A stretch of 43,578 bases of DNA, from positions 46,142-89,719 of the forward strand of contig NZ_AOIS01000054.1 of assembly GCF_000337495.1 (NCBI RefSeq), written 5' to 3'. A program made the position numbers and the translations under genes. Source of the DNA: Haloterrigena salina JCM 13891. Lineage in GTDB: Archaea; Halobacteriota; Halobacteria; Halobacteriales; Natrialbaceae. Below the pieces are notes generated by a model that was given only the letters and a program-made list of their open reading frames with translations, was not told where the DNA came from and ran no database searches. The stretch's first letter is position 1. The number at the start of each line of letters is the position of its first letter. Positions 23,574-33,247 of the stretch are shown in pieces.

Positions 23574-26500
23574 CTATTCCTCGGCGGCGTCGGGTCGCTC
23601 GTCGAACAGCAACGCGAAGACCTTCCGCTGGGCCAGCCGCAGGTGGCGGCTGAACGTCGGCTGGGAGACGCCGAGCGAATCGGCAATCTCCTCGCCGGTG
23701 CTCTCGCGGGGCCACTCGAAGAAGCCGCCGTAGTAGGCGGTCTCGAGGGTCCGGAGCTGTCGCTCCGAGAGCCGCGTGCGGAGTTCGGCGTCGAACGCGC
23801 GGGCGGGCTGGACCGACCGGTCGCGTTCCCGGCGAGCGACCAGGTTCGCCCCCGGCTGGCGGCGCTCGATCAGGCGGACGAACGACCGGACGTCGACCGT
23901 GCTCGAGAGGTCGACGACGAGTCGTGTGCGATCGTCGACCGGGACGACGGAGCGCAACACGCCGCCGTGCTCGGCGAGGGTCGTCGCGAGCGTCGAGGTC
24001 GTGAGGACGAGTTCGAGCAGCGACGCGTCCGGCCGCTCGCCGACGATCCGTCCGGATTCGACGCCCGACACCGGTTCGACGGCCGCTCGGAGCGCGTCCT
24101 CGGTGACGTCGGTCGCGGTACAGAACACCGTCGAACCGGACGACGATCGCGGAACGACGGCCTCGACGTCGAGTCGGCGATCGAGTCGGTGGCCGACGGC
24201 CGACAGGGGCTCGTCGGCCCCCTGCAGGACGATCTCGAGTTCGGTGACGCGCTCGGAGAGCAGCGCCCGTTTGCGCTCGACGGCGGCGATCGCGTGGCTG
24301 GTGACCGTCGCGAGGTGGGTACAGACCGCCCGCGCGGCGTCGTCGAACGCCGCCGGCTGCTCAGCGTAGACGGTGAGGGTGCCGTAACAGAAGTCGTCGA
24401 TCGCCAGCGGAACGCTCAGCGCGGATCGGAACTCGCGTTCGGCGGTCAGACGGTCCCACGCCTCGGTCGCGTCGGCGGCGTCGACGTCCGCAGCGGCGGT
24501 CGGCTCGAGCGCCGTCGCCGCTCTCGCGGTCGGATGCGTCGATCCGCCGTTGCCGTCCATCGGGACCGACAGCGACTCGATCGCGTCGCCGCTCCGCCCG
24601 GCCCAGGCATCGGGCGTGATGCGGTCGGAGCCGGCCGAGACGTCGCCGATCCAGGCCAAGTCGATCGTGCCGGGGGCCTCCTCGAACGAGAGGGAAACGA
24701 GCGCCTCGCAGAGCGAGGACTCGATCTCGCGGCGCGTCTCGCCGGCGAGCAGCGTCCGCTCGATCTCGCGGAGCCGGCGACAGCGGTCGACGACGGACTC
24801 GAGGCGCTCGAGCTTCGTCCGACACGACTGCGCCGACGCCGCGCCCTCGAGGCCCTCGAGGGCCGTCGCGGCCGCGTCGACGACGATCTCGAGCGGGAAT
24901 CGGTCGCGCTCCCCGAAGGCCATCGGCTCGGTGCTCGTCGCGAGCACCACGCCGCGGTCGCCGACCGGGACGGCGACGACCCGTTCGGCTCTGATTCCGG
25001 CACTTGCGAGCACGGACTCGAGTTCCGAGCGATCGAAGGCGACGGCCGTTCCCGTTCCTCGTCCCGCCTCGTCGGTATCGGTCTCCGCTTCGGCCTCGGC
25101 GAGGCGCTCGAGCAGCTCGGTCTCGTCGGGATCGATCGGCGGCAGGTCGACCGAACCGGCGGCCGACGCCGTTTCGACCGCCGCCGGCCTGAGACGGTCG
25201 TCCTCCCGGAGGTACCACGCGGCGAGGTCGGCGCCCGCACAGGTCAGCGCCGCGTCGACGGTCGCCCGCCGAACGGTGGCCGGCGAGTCGGCGGCCCGGA
25301 TCGTCGCGACCGTCTCCCCGACGGTCGACAGCGCGGCCGCCGCCGAACGGCGCCTGTCGCGGACGACACAGAGGACCCGGTCGTCCGAGAGCGGCGCCAC
25401 GAAGACGTCGACCGCCCGTCCGTCGAGGGCGAGCGTCCCCGAGAGCGGCTCCATCCACCTGGCGACCGTCGCCGACGCCCGTTCGCGAACCGCCGCGGCG
25501 AGGTCGTCGTCGAAGAGCGCGTCCAGTTCCCGGCCGACCAGCGGCTCCGCGTCGGCGGACTCGAAGAGGCCGGCGCTGGCGAAGCGGATCGTCGACCCCT
25601 CGAGCACGACGAGTCCGTCCTCGACGGCGTCGACGACCGACTCGAGGAGGTCGAGCCGCTCGCGATCGACGGGAGAGGCCGCGGCGTCCGCCTCGCGCGC
25701 GTACACAGTGACACCGTCCGCGCCGGGATGGACGGACACCGACATCCGGGTCTCGAGGGACGGATACGGGGTCTCGAAGGTGACGACCCGCTCCGTCGCG
25801 GCCGCCTCCTGGAGCCGTTCGGCGAACCGGCCGCGAACGGCGTCGTCGAGGAGGTCCCAGACGACGGTTCCGGGCTCGACCGATCCGTCGGCGTCGAACA
25901 GCCGATCGGTGGCCGCGTTGGCGTAGCGGAGCTCCCAGGCCGGTCCGAGGGAGAACACCGGCTCGTCGAACCGGTCGAGCGCCCGTCGAGCGGGACCGTC
26001 CGGGTCGCGGGCCAGCGCGGCCTCGAGCGTGCACACGAGCCCGTCGACGGCGCGGTCGCCGAGCCGGTTGGTACAGCGCAGGTCGTAGACGCGCCAGGTC
26101 CCGTCGGCGTGACCGAGCCGGACGGTCTCGCGTTCGGTCGCCCCGAACGCGGCCGCCGCCGCGGTCTCGAGGAGGTCGGTCGCCGACTCGCGGTCCTCGG
26201 GGTGGACGAGTCGCGCCAGCGGCGTCCGCTCGAGTTCGGTCGGCGCGTACCCCAGCCGCGGTTCGACCGCCGGACTGACGCGCTCGAGGTCGCCGTCCGC
26301 ATCGACCACCCAGACGAGCGCGTCGGAGCGATCGAGCAGCGACCCGTCGCGACGGTTCGGGGCGGTCTCGAGACGATAGCGATCGGCCAGGTTCCTGACC
26401 CGCGTCGCGACGAGCGACGGCGGATCGTCGGCTTCGACGACGTCGGTCGCGCCTGCCTCGAGGGCCGCTTCGGCGGCCGTCCCGTCGACGACGGCGACGA

Positions 26501-26756
26501 CGGGCACCTCGTCGTTCCGGTCGCGGACGGCCGCGAGCGGCGACGGATCGGCCCCCGCCTCGAACGGACAGACGACGCAGTGGATCTCGAGTTGCGCGAG
26601 CCGCTCGAGGGCGGTCGCGAGCGTCCGCTCCCTGACGATCGAGATCGACTCGAGCTGCGAGGAGAGGGCGTCCGTCGCGTCGTCGATCCGCCGCGCGTCG
26701 CCGACGACGAGCACCCGGAGGACGTCGCCGGCGACGGTCGCGGTCCCGTCGCTCAT
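23574..26756 (-). CDS. Multidomain Bat-like sensor-regulator (pseudo-receiver, PAS, GAF, HTH-10)
   Basis: The 1060-residue protein has a receiver-like domain (1-120), about three PAS-type domains (about 148-265, 270-375, 385-490), GAF-like domains (about 495-800), a bacterio-opsin-activator region (about 810-980) and a C-terminal HTH-10 (about 995-1050, LSERQLRTLETAYYGGFFEW and SQPTFSRHLRLAQ). The receiver-like domain reads EIHCVVCPFEAG where relatives have a phosphorylatable Asp (usually VVSD), so it is probably not phosphorylated. The protein appears soluble, and no kinase domain is present. Signals are likely small molecules, light or redox sensed by the PAS/GAF domains, with direct output to transcription. 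GGAGG lies about 10 bases before the ATG. Confidence 0.88.
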   Translation of the reverse strand: MSDGTATVAGDVLRVLVVGDARRIDDATDALSSQLESISIVRERTLATALERLAQLEIHCVVCPFEAGADPSPLAAVRDRNDEVPVVAVVDGTAAEAALEAGATDVVEADDPPSLVATRVRNLADRYRLETAPNRRDGSLLDRSDALVWVVDADGDLERVSPAVEPRLGYAPTELERTPLARLVHPEDRESATDLLETAAAAAFGATERETVRLGHADGTWRVYDLRCTNRLGDRAVDGLVCTLEAALARDPDGPARRALDRFDEPVFSLGPAWELRYANAATDRLFDADGSVEPGTVVWDLLDDAVRGRFAERLQEAAATERVVTFETPYPSLETRMSVSVHPGADGVTVYAREADAAASPVDRERLDLLESVVDAVEDGLVVLEGSTIRFASAGLFESADAEPLVGRELDALFDDDLAAAVRERASATVARWMEPLSGTLALDGRAVDVFVAPLSDDRVLCVVRDRRRSAAAALSTVGETVATIRAADSPATVRRATVDAALTCAGADLAAWYLREDDRLRPAAVETASAAGSVDLPPIDPDETELLERLAEAEAETDTDEAGRGTGTAVAFDRSELESVLASAGIRAERVVAVPVGDRGVVLATSTEPMAFGERDRFPLEIVVDAAATALEGLEGAASAQSCRTKLERLESVVDRCRRLREIERTLLAGETRREIESSLCEALVSLSFEEAPGTIDLAWIGDVSAGSDRITPDAWAGRSGDAIESLSVPMDGNGGSTHPTARAATALEPTAAADVDAADATEAWDRLTAEREFRSALSVPLAIDDFCYGTLTVYAEQPAAFDDAARAVCTHLATVTSHAIAAVERKRALLSERVTELEIVLQGADEPLSAVGHRLDRRLDVEAVVPRSSSGSTVFCTATDVTEDALRAAVEPVSGVESGRIVGERPDASLLELVLTTSTLATTLAEHGGVLRSVVPVDDRTRLVVDLSSTVDVRSFVRLIERRQPGANLVARRERDRSVQPARAFDAELRTRLSERQLRTLETAYYGGFFEWPRESTGEEIADSLGVSQPTFSRHLRLAQRKVFALLFDERPDAAEE

Positions 26757-26988
26757 CGTCCGATCGCCTCCGCTGGCGAACGCCGGGGACGCGGCTGCGC
26801 AAAACCGACCCGGAGCGGCCGGCGGTCCGGTCGATCGGCCGCCGAGCGCCCGCGACTCGTCGGAAACCGTACGGCCACGATAGCGCGGGATTCTGGATCG
26901 CGGTGGTTAATTATCGATTCCGTACCCGGAGTGTAATCCGTCATTAGCGGCGGATCGCCGCCCAGCCCTCGCGAACGAGGCGCTACGA

Positions 26989-27405
26989 CTACTCTCGAAC
27001 GGTGACGACCGGAACCGTCGCGTTCCGGACGACCTCCTCGGCGACGCTGCCGGTGACCAGGTGATCGAGTCCCGAGCGGCCGTGGGTCCCCATGACGATC
27101 AGATCGATCGCGTTCGTCTCGGCGACGTCGACGATCTCCTCCTGGGGGACGCCGTGACGGACGACGGTGGACGTATCGACCCCGCGCGACTCGGCGGTCC
27201 GTTCGGCCTCCTCGACGGCCTCGTTGGCCTCCGCCTGGTGGTCCGTTCGCATCTCGTCCTGTTTATCCGTCGCCTGGGGGCCGTCTTCGGACACCGAGAG
27301 GAGGTGGAGCTTGGCTCCGAGTTGGTCGGCGAGTTCGATCGCGTGTTCGGTCGCTCGACGAGCGGCGTCGCTCCCGTCGGTCGCGAGCAGAATGTTCTGA
27401 TACAT
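26989..27405 (-). CDS. Universal stress protein (UspA family)
   Basis: The 138-residue single Usp domain starts MYQNILLATDGSDAARRA and ends with the nucleotide-binding pattern GTHGRSGLDHLVTGSVAEEV, so it belongs to the ATP-binding type. The length is standard. It is transcribed away from the DUF354 gene region and lies upstream of the Bat-like regulator on the same strand, with about 230 bases between. Stress-linked roles are general for the family; no specific partner is visible here. Confidence 0.93.
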   Translation of the reverse strand: MYQNILLATDGSDAARRATEHAIELADQLGAKLHLLSVSEDGPQATDKQDEMRTDHQAEANEAVEEAERTAESRGVDTSTVVRHGVPQEEIVDVAETNAIDLIVMGTHGRSGLDHLVTGSVAEEVVRNATVPVVTVRE

Positions 27406-27479
27406 CGTGTGGCTGAACAGTCAACGGACGGGCGGTTACATATCGCACTTGCCGTTGCCGGCCGAGCGTTCCGACCGTC

Positions 27480-28589
27480 TCAGAGCTGCGGCTGCTCGCG
27501 CCGTTTGGGCTGTAATGCGCCGCGGGTCGGCGAACTGAGCCGGTCGATAGCGCCGCGGGACAGGGCGACCTCGACGAGCAGATCGGAGAGGTTCACCAGC
27601 TCGGCGACGTACTCCTGACGTCGGCGCTCCCAGCGTTCGCCGACGCCGTCGTCCGCGAGGATCTCGAGCGAGCGGTCGCGAACCGCGGCGTAGTCGTCGA
27701 ACTGCTCGGCGAGACCGGCGCGCTCGAGTTCCTGGAACTCGCCGTACTCGTGGTCGTCGGTGCCCCGGTAGCGGAACGCGGGCGTGCCAAGGAGCGCGGC
27801 CTCGTTGACCATCGTCCCCGTGTCCGCGACCAGCAGATCGGCCTCGGCCATCGCGTCGTGGATCATGGCGGGGTGGAGGTCGTACGGCCGCGCGGGAAGC
27901 TCGCTGAGGTCCATCTCGTCACCCTCGTCGGAGACGAAGACGGTCGCGTGCTCGCTCAGGCGCTCGATCAGATCGCGGCGCTGCTCGGGGCGGAACCCCT
28001 CGAGGTCGGTGTCGTGGAGGGCGTCGAGGGCGTTGAACCGGACGAGGACGTACGGCTCGTCCGGGTCGACGCCGAGGAACTCGCGGACGTTCGCGTCCGG
28101 CTCGAACACGTCGGGGTGGAGGTACGAACACTCGATGAACCCCTGAAAGGTGTAGTGGTCGTCGCCGAGATCGCGCCGCGTGACGGCGGGCGAGAGGATA
28201 CAGTCGGCGAAGGGCCGGGAGACGGTGTGGTTGAAATCGCCCGGCTCGTCGTCGAGGACGAGGACGACCGGCGTGCGGGTCAACGTTCCCGCGTACGCGG
28301 CGTAGGGGCCGCGGCCGAAGACGACGTCCGGATCGAACCGCAGCGCCTCGCGACCGATCGTGTAGAACTGGCCGCCGAGCTCGCGGGCGAATCTGGCCGT
28401 CGAGTAGCCGTCGGTCTCGTGCTCGCCGTACACCCGATATGGCATGCCGAAGAACTCGAGTAAGTCCGTCGTACAGGCGTACTCCCGAGTCAACACGAGC
28501 ACGTCGTGTCCCGCGTCCGCGAGGCGGTCGACGGCGTGTCGGTACAGATGAACGTGTGCGGGCGTATTGGCAAAGACGAGGATCCGCAT
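27480..28589 (-). CDS. DUF354 family glycosyltransferase-like protein
   Basis: The 369-residue cytoplasmic protein has the GT-B-like architecture of DUF354 proteins, related to UDP-GlcNAc 2-epimerases and glycosyltransferases. It begins MRILVFANTPAHVHLYRHAVD, has DVVFGRGPYAAYAG in the N-terminal half, and DLLVADTGTMVNEAALLGTPAF in the C-terminal nucleotide-sugar-binding half. Members are frequent in archaeal surface-polysaccharide loci. The start is the ATG, with a variant ATTACAAAAC promoter element 34 bases upstream. It diverges from the GT4 gene. The reaction is not established for the family. Confidence 0.8.
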   Translation of the reverse strand: MRILVFANTPAHVHLYRHAVDRLADAGHDVLVLTREYACTTDLLEFFGMPYRVYGEHETDGYSTARFARELGGQFYTIGREALRFDPDVVFGRGPYAAYAGTLTRTPVVLVLDDEPGDFNHTVSRPFADCILSPAVTRRDLGDDHYTFQGFIECSYLHPDVFEPDANVREFLGVDPDEPYVLVRFNALDALHDTDLEGFRPEQRRDLIERLSEHATVFVSDEGDEMDLSELPARPYDLHPAMIHDAMAEADLLVADTGTMVNEAALLGTPAFRYRGTDDHEYGEFQELERAGLAEQFDDYAAVRDRSLEILADDGVGERWERRRQEYVAELVNLSDLLVEVALSRGAIDRLSSPTRGALQPKRREQPQL

Positions 28590-28613
28590 CGATAGAGCGT
28601 AGCCCGGAGCGAC

Positions 28614-28623
28614 GTTTTGTAAT
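28614..28623 (-). promoter_or_regulatory. Variant promoter element ATTACAAAAC (DUF354 gene)
   Basis: It differs by one base from ATAACAAAAC and starts 34 bases before ATG 28589. Confidence 0.5.
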
Positions 28624-28982
28624 AGGACGGCTACGTCGATCGGGCCGGCGAGAGCGACGATCGCCGCCGTCGCGAGCCTCGGCGCGCGCTTTTCTCGGCG
28701 AAACGCGGCTCGCGGAGTGTTGGATACGGGGAAGGGGTGTGACGAGCGCGCGAAATCAGCGGTCGACTACCGATTCGGCGTCGATCCGGCTCCGTCCAAC
28801 GGACGGGTTCTGGCGGGGTGAACGGACGATTCTGAGCCGCGACAGCGCCGTGGAAAATATATAAGAGTAGGTGAAGATAACCCGAGCGCTAGCGATCGTT
28901 TCGTCGTCGAGGACGGAATTCTCAGTCCGATTACCGGAGGTAGACGGCGATTGATCGGACCCGCGACGGGGCTGACCGCTCT

Positions 28983-28992
28983 ATAACAAAAC
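28983..28992 (+). promoter_or_regulatory. ATAACAAAAC promoter element (GT4 gene)
   Basis: It is identical in ten bases to the element at 13891 and starts 43 bases before ATG 29026, leaving a short leader with a GGGGAG ribosome-site candidate. Confidence 0.55.
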
Positions 28993-29025
28993 GCCGCCGG
29001 TCGGTAGACTCGGGGAGAGTCGGCA

Positions 29026-29997
29026 ATGGACGTCCTCACCCTCACGGCGAACGCCGACGCACCGTTTATGAACCAGCAGATGGCGGCGCTCGAGGAGCGC
29101 GGCGTCTCCTTTACGACGCTGCCGGTCGCCGGGGAGGTCGCCGCCGACGTCGATCGCAGTCCGGTCGACTACCTCCGGACCGTCCCCGACGTGATCCGCG
29201 AGGCGGGCAACGGCTACGACCTGATCCACGCCCACTACGGGCTGACGGCGCCGATGGCCCTCGCCCAGCTGCGGACGCCGGTGGTGCTGTCACTGTGGGG
29301 ATCGGACGTTCACGGCCCGGTCAAACCGGTCAGCAGTGTCTGCGCGCCGCTTTGCGACGAGGTCGTCGTCATGTCCAGAGAGATGCGCGAGGAACTCGGC
29401 CGCGACTGTCGGATCATCCCCGACGGCGTCGATCTGGACCGGTTTCAGCCGGAACCCCGAGAACGGGCCCGCGAGAAGGTCGGATGGGACGACGTCGGCG
29501 ACGCCTATCAGGTGCTGTTCCCCTACCCGCCCGAGCGCGGCGTCAAGAACTACCCGCGGGCGAAGCGGATCGTCAAGGCGGCCGACGACCTGCTCGAGCG
29601 ACCGGTCGAACTCCGGACCGTCTACGGCGTCGACCACGGCGCGGTCCCCGACTACATGAACGCCGCCGACGCGCTCCTGTTGACCTCCGACAGCGAGGGG
29701 TCGCCGAACTCGGTCAAGGAGGCGCTGGCCTGCGACCTGCCCGTGGTCGCCCTCGACGTCGGCGACGTCCGGGAACGACTGGCCGGCGTCGATCCCTCCA
29801 GCGTCGCGACCGACGACGCCGAACTGGTCGAGGGGCTGGTGGACGTCCTGGGACGCGAGGAGCGCTCGAACGGCCGCGAGGCCGCCCGCGAGGTGAGCAT
29901 CGAGCGGACCGCCGATCGGATGCTCGACGTCTACGAGACGGTCGCCGGCGAGCCGGTGACGACCCGGCCCGCTCGAGAAGCGCCGGAACTCGAGTGA
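29026..29997 (+). CDS. Glycosyltransferase family 4 (GT-B fold)
   Basis: The 323-residue cytoplasmic or membrane-associated enzyme would transfer a sugar from a nucleotide donor. The N-terminal half has MNQQMAALEERGVSF and DLIHAHYGLTAPMALAQL, SLWGSDVHGP and IIPDGVDLDRFQPEP. The C-terminal half has DSEGSPNSVKEALACDLPVV, the EX7E-type donor site of GT4. It is somewhat shorter than typical GT4 enzymes (350-400) but complete. It stands alone between divergent and convergent neighbours. Its promoter element is shared with other genes of this region. Donor and acceptor are unknown. Confidence 0.87.
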   Translation: MDVLTLTANADAPFMNQQMAALEERGVSFTTLPVAGEVAADVDRSPVDYLRTVPDVIREAGNGYDLIHAHYGLTAPMALAQLRTPVVLSLWGSDVHGPVKPVSSVCAPLCDEVVVMSREMREELGRDCRIIPDGVDLDRFQPEPRERAREKVGWDDVGDAYQVLFPYPPERGVKNYPRAKRIVKAADDLLERPVELRTVYGVDHGAVPDYMNAADALLLTSDSEGSPNSVKEALACDLPVVALDVGDVRERLAGVDPSSVATDDAELVEGLVDVLGREERSNGREAAREVSIERTADRMLDVYETVAGEPVTTRPAREAPELE

Positions 29998-30111
29998 ATC
30001 GCCGCTCCGAGGACGTACAACGGACTCGAAATTCTGGCAAAAGACGCGAACGAAAACCTTCCGCCGCCGCTGTCACTCGCCGATAGCTGCCGGCTTCTCC
30101 GTTCGGCGCGC

Positions 30112-31086
30112 CTACGCTTCCGTCCGGTACCACTCGAGGGTCTCCGGCAGGTGGTCCTCGATCGGCCGGTACTCGTAGCCCAGTTCGGCCTGGGCCTTCC
30201 GCGAGGTGTAGAAGAGCCGCTCGGTCGCCAGCCGGGCCATCTGGCGGTCGAACGGGAACACGCGCACGTCGGCGACGGCGCTGGCCGCCTCGGCGACCGG
30301 GCCGGCGGCGTGGATCGCCGTCGCGGGCACCTGGATCCGGGCCGGAGAGCCGTCGGCCGCGTTGGCGATCCGCGAGACCGCCTGCCGGTAAGTGAGATTC
30401 TCGCCCCCGAGGATGTAGTGGTCGCCGCTGGCGCCCCGCTCGGCGGCCAGCAGCAGGCCGTCGACGACGTCCGAGACACCGACGATGCTCAGGCCGCCGG
30501 GGAGGTAGGCGGGCATCGTCGGCTCGAGGCCCATCGAGAGCAACTGGACGGTGAACTCCTCGTCGCCGGGGCCGAAGATCGACGTCGGGTGAACGGTGAC
30601 GGCGTCGCCGCCGTCGGCCGCGTAGTCGTCGACCAGCCGCTCGGCCACCGCCTTCGACTCCTGGTAGGCGCCGATCGGTTCGGTGACGTCGCTCTCGTCG
30701 GCGAACGCCGCGTCGCCGTCGGGTCGGCGCGTCCCGGACGTGCTCGTGAAGACGAGTCGCCCGCAGTCGGCGTCCCGGCAGGCCGCGAGGACGTTCTCGG
30801 TGCCGTCGGCGTTGACCCGATAGACGGTCTCGGGGCCGGCGGTCCAGAGCCCGATTCCGGCCAGGTGGAAGACGACGTCGACGCCGTCGACGAGTTCGTG
30901 CAGCGTCGGAACGTCGAAGAGGTCACCGACGTACCAGTCGATATCGGCGTCTGCGAGGTCGCCCCGGTCCGACGAGGGGCGGCTCAGGCCGCGGACGTCC
31001 CAGCCGTCCGCGAGCAGCCGCTCGCAGAGGTGGGTGCCGAGAAAGCCAGTCGCACCGGTGACGGCGGCGGTCTTGCCGCCCGTCAT
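30112..31086 (-). CDS. Extended SDR: NAD-dependent epimerase/dehydratase
   Basis: The 324-residue enzyme has a Rossmann motif GATGFLGTH (11-19), the FHLAGIG segment, Ser in TSTSGTRRP and the YQESK catalytic Tyr-Lys pair, followed by HPTSIFGPGD. This is the extended short-chain dehydrogenase pattern acting on nucleotide sugars or similar substrates. It is the last gene of a three-gene operon; its ATG overlaps the preceding DUF362 stop by four bases (ATGA). The exact reaction (epimerase, dehydratase or reductase) cannot be read off. Confidence 0.85.
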   Translation of the reverse strand: MTGGKTAAVTGATGFLGTHLCERLLADGWDVRGLSRPSSDRGDLADADIDWYVGDLFDVPTLHELVDGVDVVFHLAGIGLWTAGPETVYRVNADGTENVLAACRDADCGRLVFTSTSGTRRPDGDAAFADESDVTEPIGAYQESKAVAERLVDDYAADGGDAVTVHPTSIFGPGDEEFTVQLLSMGLEPTMPAYLPGGLSIVGVSDVVDGLLLAAERGASGDHYILGGENLTYRQAVSRIANAADGSPARIQVPATAIHAAGPVAEAASAVADVRVFPFDRQMARLATERLFYTSRKAQAELGYEYRPIEDHLPETLEWYRTEA

Positions 31087-32024
31087 CGCTGCTCGAGCTG
31101 TGGCGGAACGGCGTCGCCGGCCACTGCGGCGTACAGTCGGTAAGCGGTCGTGACGGCGGGGTGGGTATCGTCCCGCGGCGGCAGTCCGCCCTCGGGCAAG
31201 CGGCGTCTGAGCGCCGCGAGGTCGACCTCGGCGTCGGGATCGTCCGCGGCGCTCTCGAGGGAGATCGACGGCTCGTCGTCGCCGTGTATCTGCCGAAGCA
31301 CGGGGTCTTCCTCGATCGATCGCTCGAGCAGCGACGAGCCGATTGCGTCCACCTGCGCCGTCGGCCCCGCGAACAGCGCGTCGGCCGCGACGGGGTCGCC
31401 GCTGTAGACGGTCGTCGCGTCCAGTACAGAGAGGGCCGGCTCGATAGCCTGCGTCGCCGCGACGGCGGTGGGGTCGGCGTCGGCGACGCTGCTCACGAGC
31501 CGACCGAGCGCGCGGCTGCCACCGGCGACGGGGCCGGCTTCGGTCGGCCGCAGCGTGGGCACGACGACGACGGTGCTCTCGACGAGCCGGTCGGGGACCG
31601 ACACCGACACCTGCTCGTCGCCGACGGCGACGACCGTGTTGCGCCGGCCGCCGTCCGCGAGGTCGACGAGGTCGACGTCGAACCGTTCGGCGACGGCCGG
31701 ATAGTCCAGGTAGGCGGCGGTTCGATCGAACGCGATCCGCTCGTCGCTCGCGCCCGCGATGGCAACGTCGGCGTCGGTCCAGGTCCCGAGCCGTCCGGCG
31801 ATCGAGCCGACGACCGCGGGGTCGGTGACCATCCCCGAGGACGGGTGGAACGGGTAGTGGACGTCGGGAACGAGCGTGATCCGATCGCCCGCCGTCAGCG
31901 AGCTGACGTAGGGCTCGAGGACCGTGCGGACCGGCGACTCGAGGGTCCCCAGCCGGCGGTCGACATCGGGCGTCCAGCCGCCGCGTCGATCGGGATCGTC
32001 GACGCCGGTCACGTGGACGCTCAC
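31083..32024 (-). CDS. DUF362-like protein
   Basis: The 313-residue protein resembles DUF362: a stretch TLVPDVHYPFHPSSGMVTDP near residues 50-70, a middle region with VVVVPTLRPTEAGPVAGGSRALG, and YSGDPVAADA. No cysteine cluster is present, so it lacks the ferredoxin part found in some relatives. It starts at GTG 32024 overlapping the upstream stop (GTGA) and ends overlapping the SDR gene, so all three proteins are co-translated. Function in the family is unknown; its partners suggest glycan or cofactor-related chemistry. Confidence 0.7.
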   Translation of the reverse strand: MSVHVTGVDDPDRRGGWTPDVDRRLGTLESPVRTVLEPYVSSLTAGDRITLVPDVHYPFHPSSGMVTDPAVVGSIAGRLGTWTDADVAIAGASDERIAFDRTAAYLDYPAVAERFDVDLVDLADGGRRNTVVAVGDEQVSVSVPDRLVESTVVVVPTLRPTEAGPVAGGSRALGRLVSSVADADPTAVAATQAIEPALSVLDATTVYSGDPVAADALFAGPTAQVDAIGSSLLERSIEEDPVLRQIHGDDEPSISLESAADDPDAEVDLAALRRRLPEGGLPPRDDTHPAVTTAYRLYAAVAGDAVPPQLEQR

Positions 32025-33124
32025 GGCATCACCTCCGGCGTCTCGATATCTGAGTCGTCGCTCTCGGCTGCCAGTTCGTAGGCGGCCTCGGCGAGTTCCA
32101 GCGTCCGCCGGCCGTCGGCGCCGTCGACCGGCGGCCGCTCGTCGTTACGGACGGCCTCGCAGAAGTCTTCCAGCGCGTCGTAGTGGGCCTGCAGGTAGAA
32201 GGCGGGGCCGAAGACGTCGGGCTCGTCGCCGGTGAACCGGCTCGCGACGTTCGAGAGCGCGGACTTGGCCGCGCCCGCGTAGAAGTTGTCCCGGAGGTGG
32301 TCCCGGTTGCTGACCGTCCCCGTCACGCCCTCGAGGCGCAGCCGGGTGTTGACCTCGGGGAGTTGCTCCCACTGGTAGGTACCGCAGTGGAGCGTGATCG
32401 TCGTCTCCGTCTCCGGGGCCCGGAGGAGGACGGTGGCGGCGTCCTCGGCGGGAATGTCGAGGGTTCGACCCATCGTCGCGTCTCGGACCTCGAGGTCGCC
32501 GAACAGCCACTCGAGGAGGTCGAAACAGTGGACGCCGAGTTCGACCAGCGAGCCGCCGCCGGCGGCGTCGGGATCCATCGGCCACTCCGGCGGCGCCTCG
32601 TCGGCCGGCGGCTTCCCCAGCGGGTGGTCGTTGAGCCGCGTGATCGAGGCGTAGGGCACGTGGCCGACGCTGCCTTCGTCGTACTCGTCTTTCACGCCGA
32701 CCATGTCGGGCTGGTAGCGCAGCGTGTGGTCGACGCCGACGGCGATCCCCGCCTCCCGGGCCGTCTCGAGCATCCGGTCGGCCTCCTCGGTCGACCGCGC
32801 CAGCGGTTTCTCGACGAAGACGTCGACGCCCTCCTCGGCGGCGCGTTCGACCGCGTCGGCGTGGAGAAACGGCGGGAGCGCGACGATCGCCGCGTCGAGG
32901 TCCTCGTGTTCCAGCAGCGTCGTGTAGTCGTCGTACGTCCGCGCTACGCCGGCGCTATCGGCCCGGTCGCGGTTTTCCGGGACCGCGTCGGCCGCCGCGA
33001 CGACCTCCACGCCGGGCATCGAAAGCGCCGACTTCAGGTGAACCATGCCGATGTTCCCGACGCCGAGCACGCCGAGTTCGAACGCGCTCGAGTCGGTCCA
33101 TCGACGCAGAACTGTCGGTGGCAT
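32021..33124 (-). CDS. Gfo/Idh/MocA family oxidoreductase
   Basis: The 367-residue NAD(P)-dependent enzyme has a Rossmann motif GVLGVGNIGMVH (18-29), the ALPPFLHADAVERA region and the EKPLARSTEEAD motif with its conserved Lys, followed by VDHTLRYQP and the C-terminal alpha/beta domain. Members oxidise or reduce sugar hydroxyls, often on nucleotide sugars. It is the first gene of the operon with DUF362 and SDR genes. ATG 33124 has the shared promoter element 35 bases upstream. The substrate is unknown; a nucleotide sugar is likely from context. Confidence 0.9.
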   Translation of the reverse strand: MPPTVLRRWTDSSAFELGVLGVGNIGMVHLKSALSMPGVEVVAAADAVPENRDRADSAGVARTYDDYTTLLEHEDLDAAIVALPPFLHADAVERAAEEGVDVFVEKPLARSTEEADRMLETAREAGIAVGVDHTLRYQPDMVGVKDEYDEGSVGHVPYASITRLNDHPLGKPPADEAPPEWPMDPDAAGGGSLVELGVHCFDLLEWLFGDLEVRDATMGRTLDIPAEDAATVLLRAPETETTITLHCGTYQWEQLPEVNTRLRLEGVTGTVSNRDHLRDNFYAGAAKSALSNVASRFTGDEPDVFGPAFYLQAHYDALEDFCEAVRNDERPPVDGADGRRTLELAEAAYELAAESDDSDIETPEVMP

Positions 33125-33149
33125 CTGCCCGAAAACGGGCCGGGAGCGG

Positions 33150-33159
33150 GCTTTGTTAT
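33150..33159 (-). promoter_or_regulatory. ATAACAAAGC promoter element (oxidoreductase operon)
   Basis: On the minus strand ATAACAAAGC starts 35 bases before ATG 33124 and matches the element at 34437 in all ten bases. Confidence 0.6.
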
Positions 33160-33247
33160 CGTCGGCATACCTACGGTCCGAAGCCGGTAGTAGTCCCCTT
33201 CTCGCGACGCCCTCGCGGCGGTACCGCGACGGATCGATCGGTGTCGG

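Larger units (their letters stand above)
28590..29025. other. Divergent promoter region between DUF354 and GT4 genes
   Basis: Both ends carry the shared promoter element (28614-28623 on the minus strand, 28983-28992 on the plus strand). An additional AAAATATATAAGAG lies at about 28854-28867. No gene is seen between. Confidence 0.5.

Noticed and set aside
23568-26936. 1122-codon plus-strand frame opposite the Bat-like regulator
   Set aside because: Antisense shadow; low complexity and no domain, while the minus strand has clear PAS/GAF and HTH-10 patterns.
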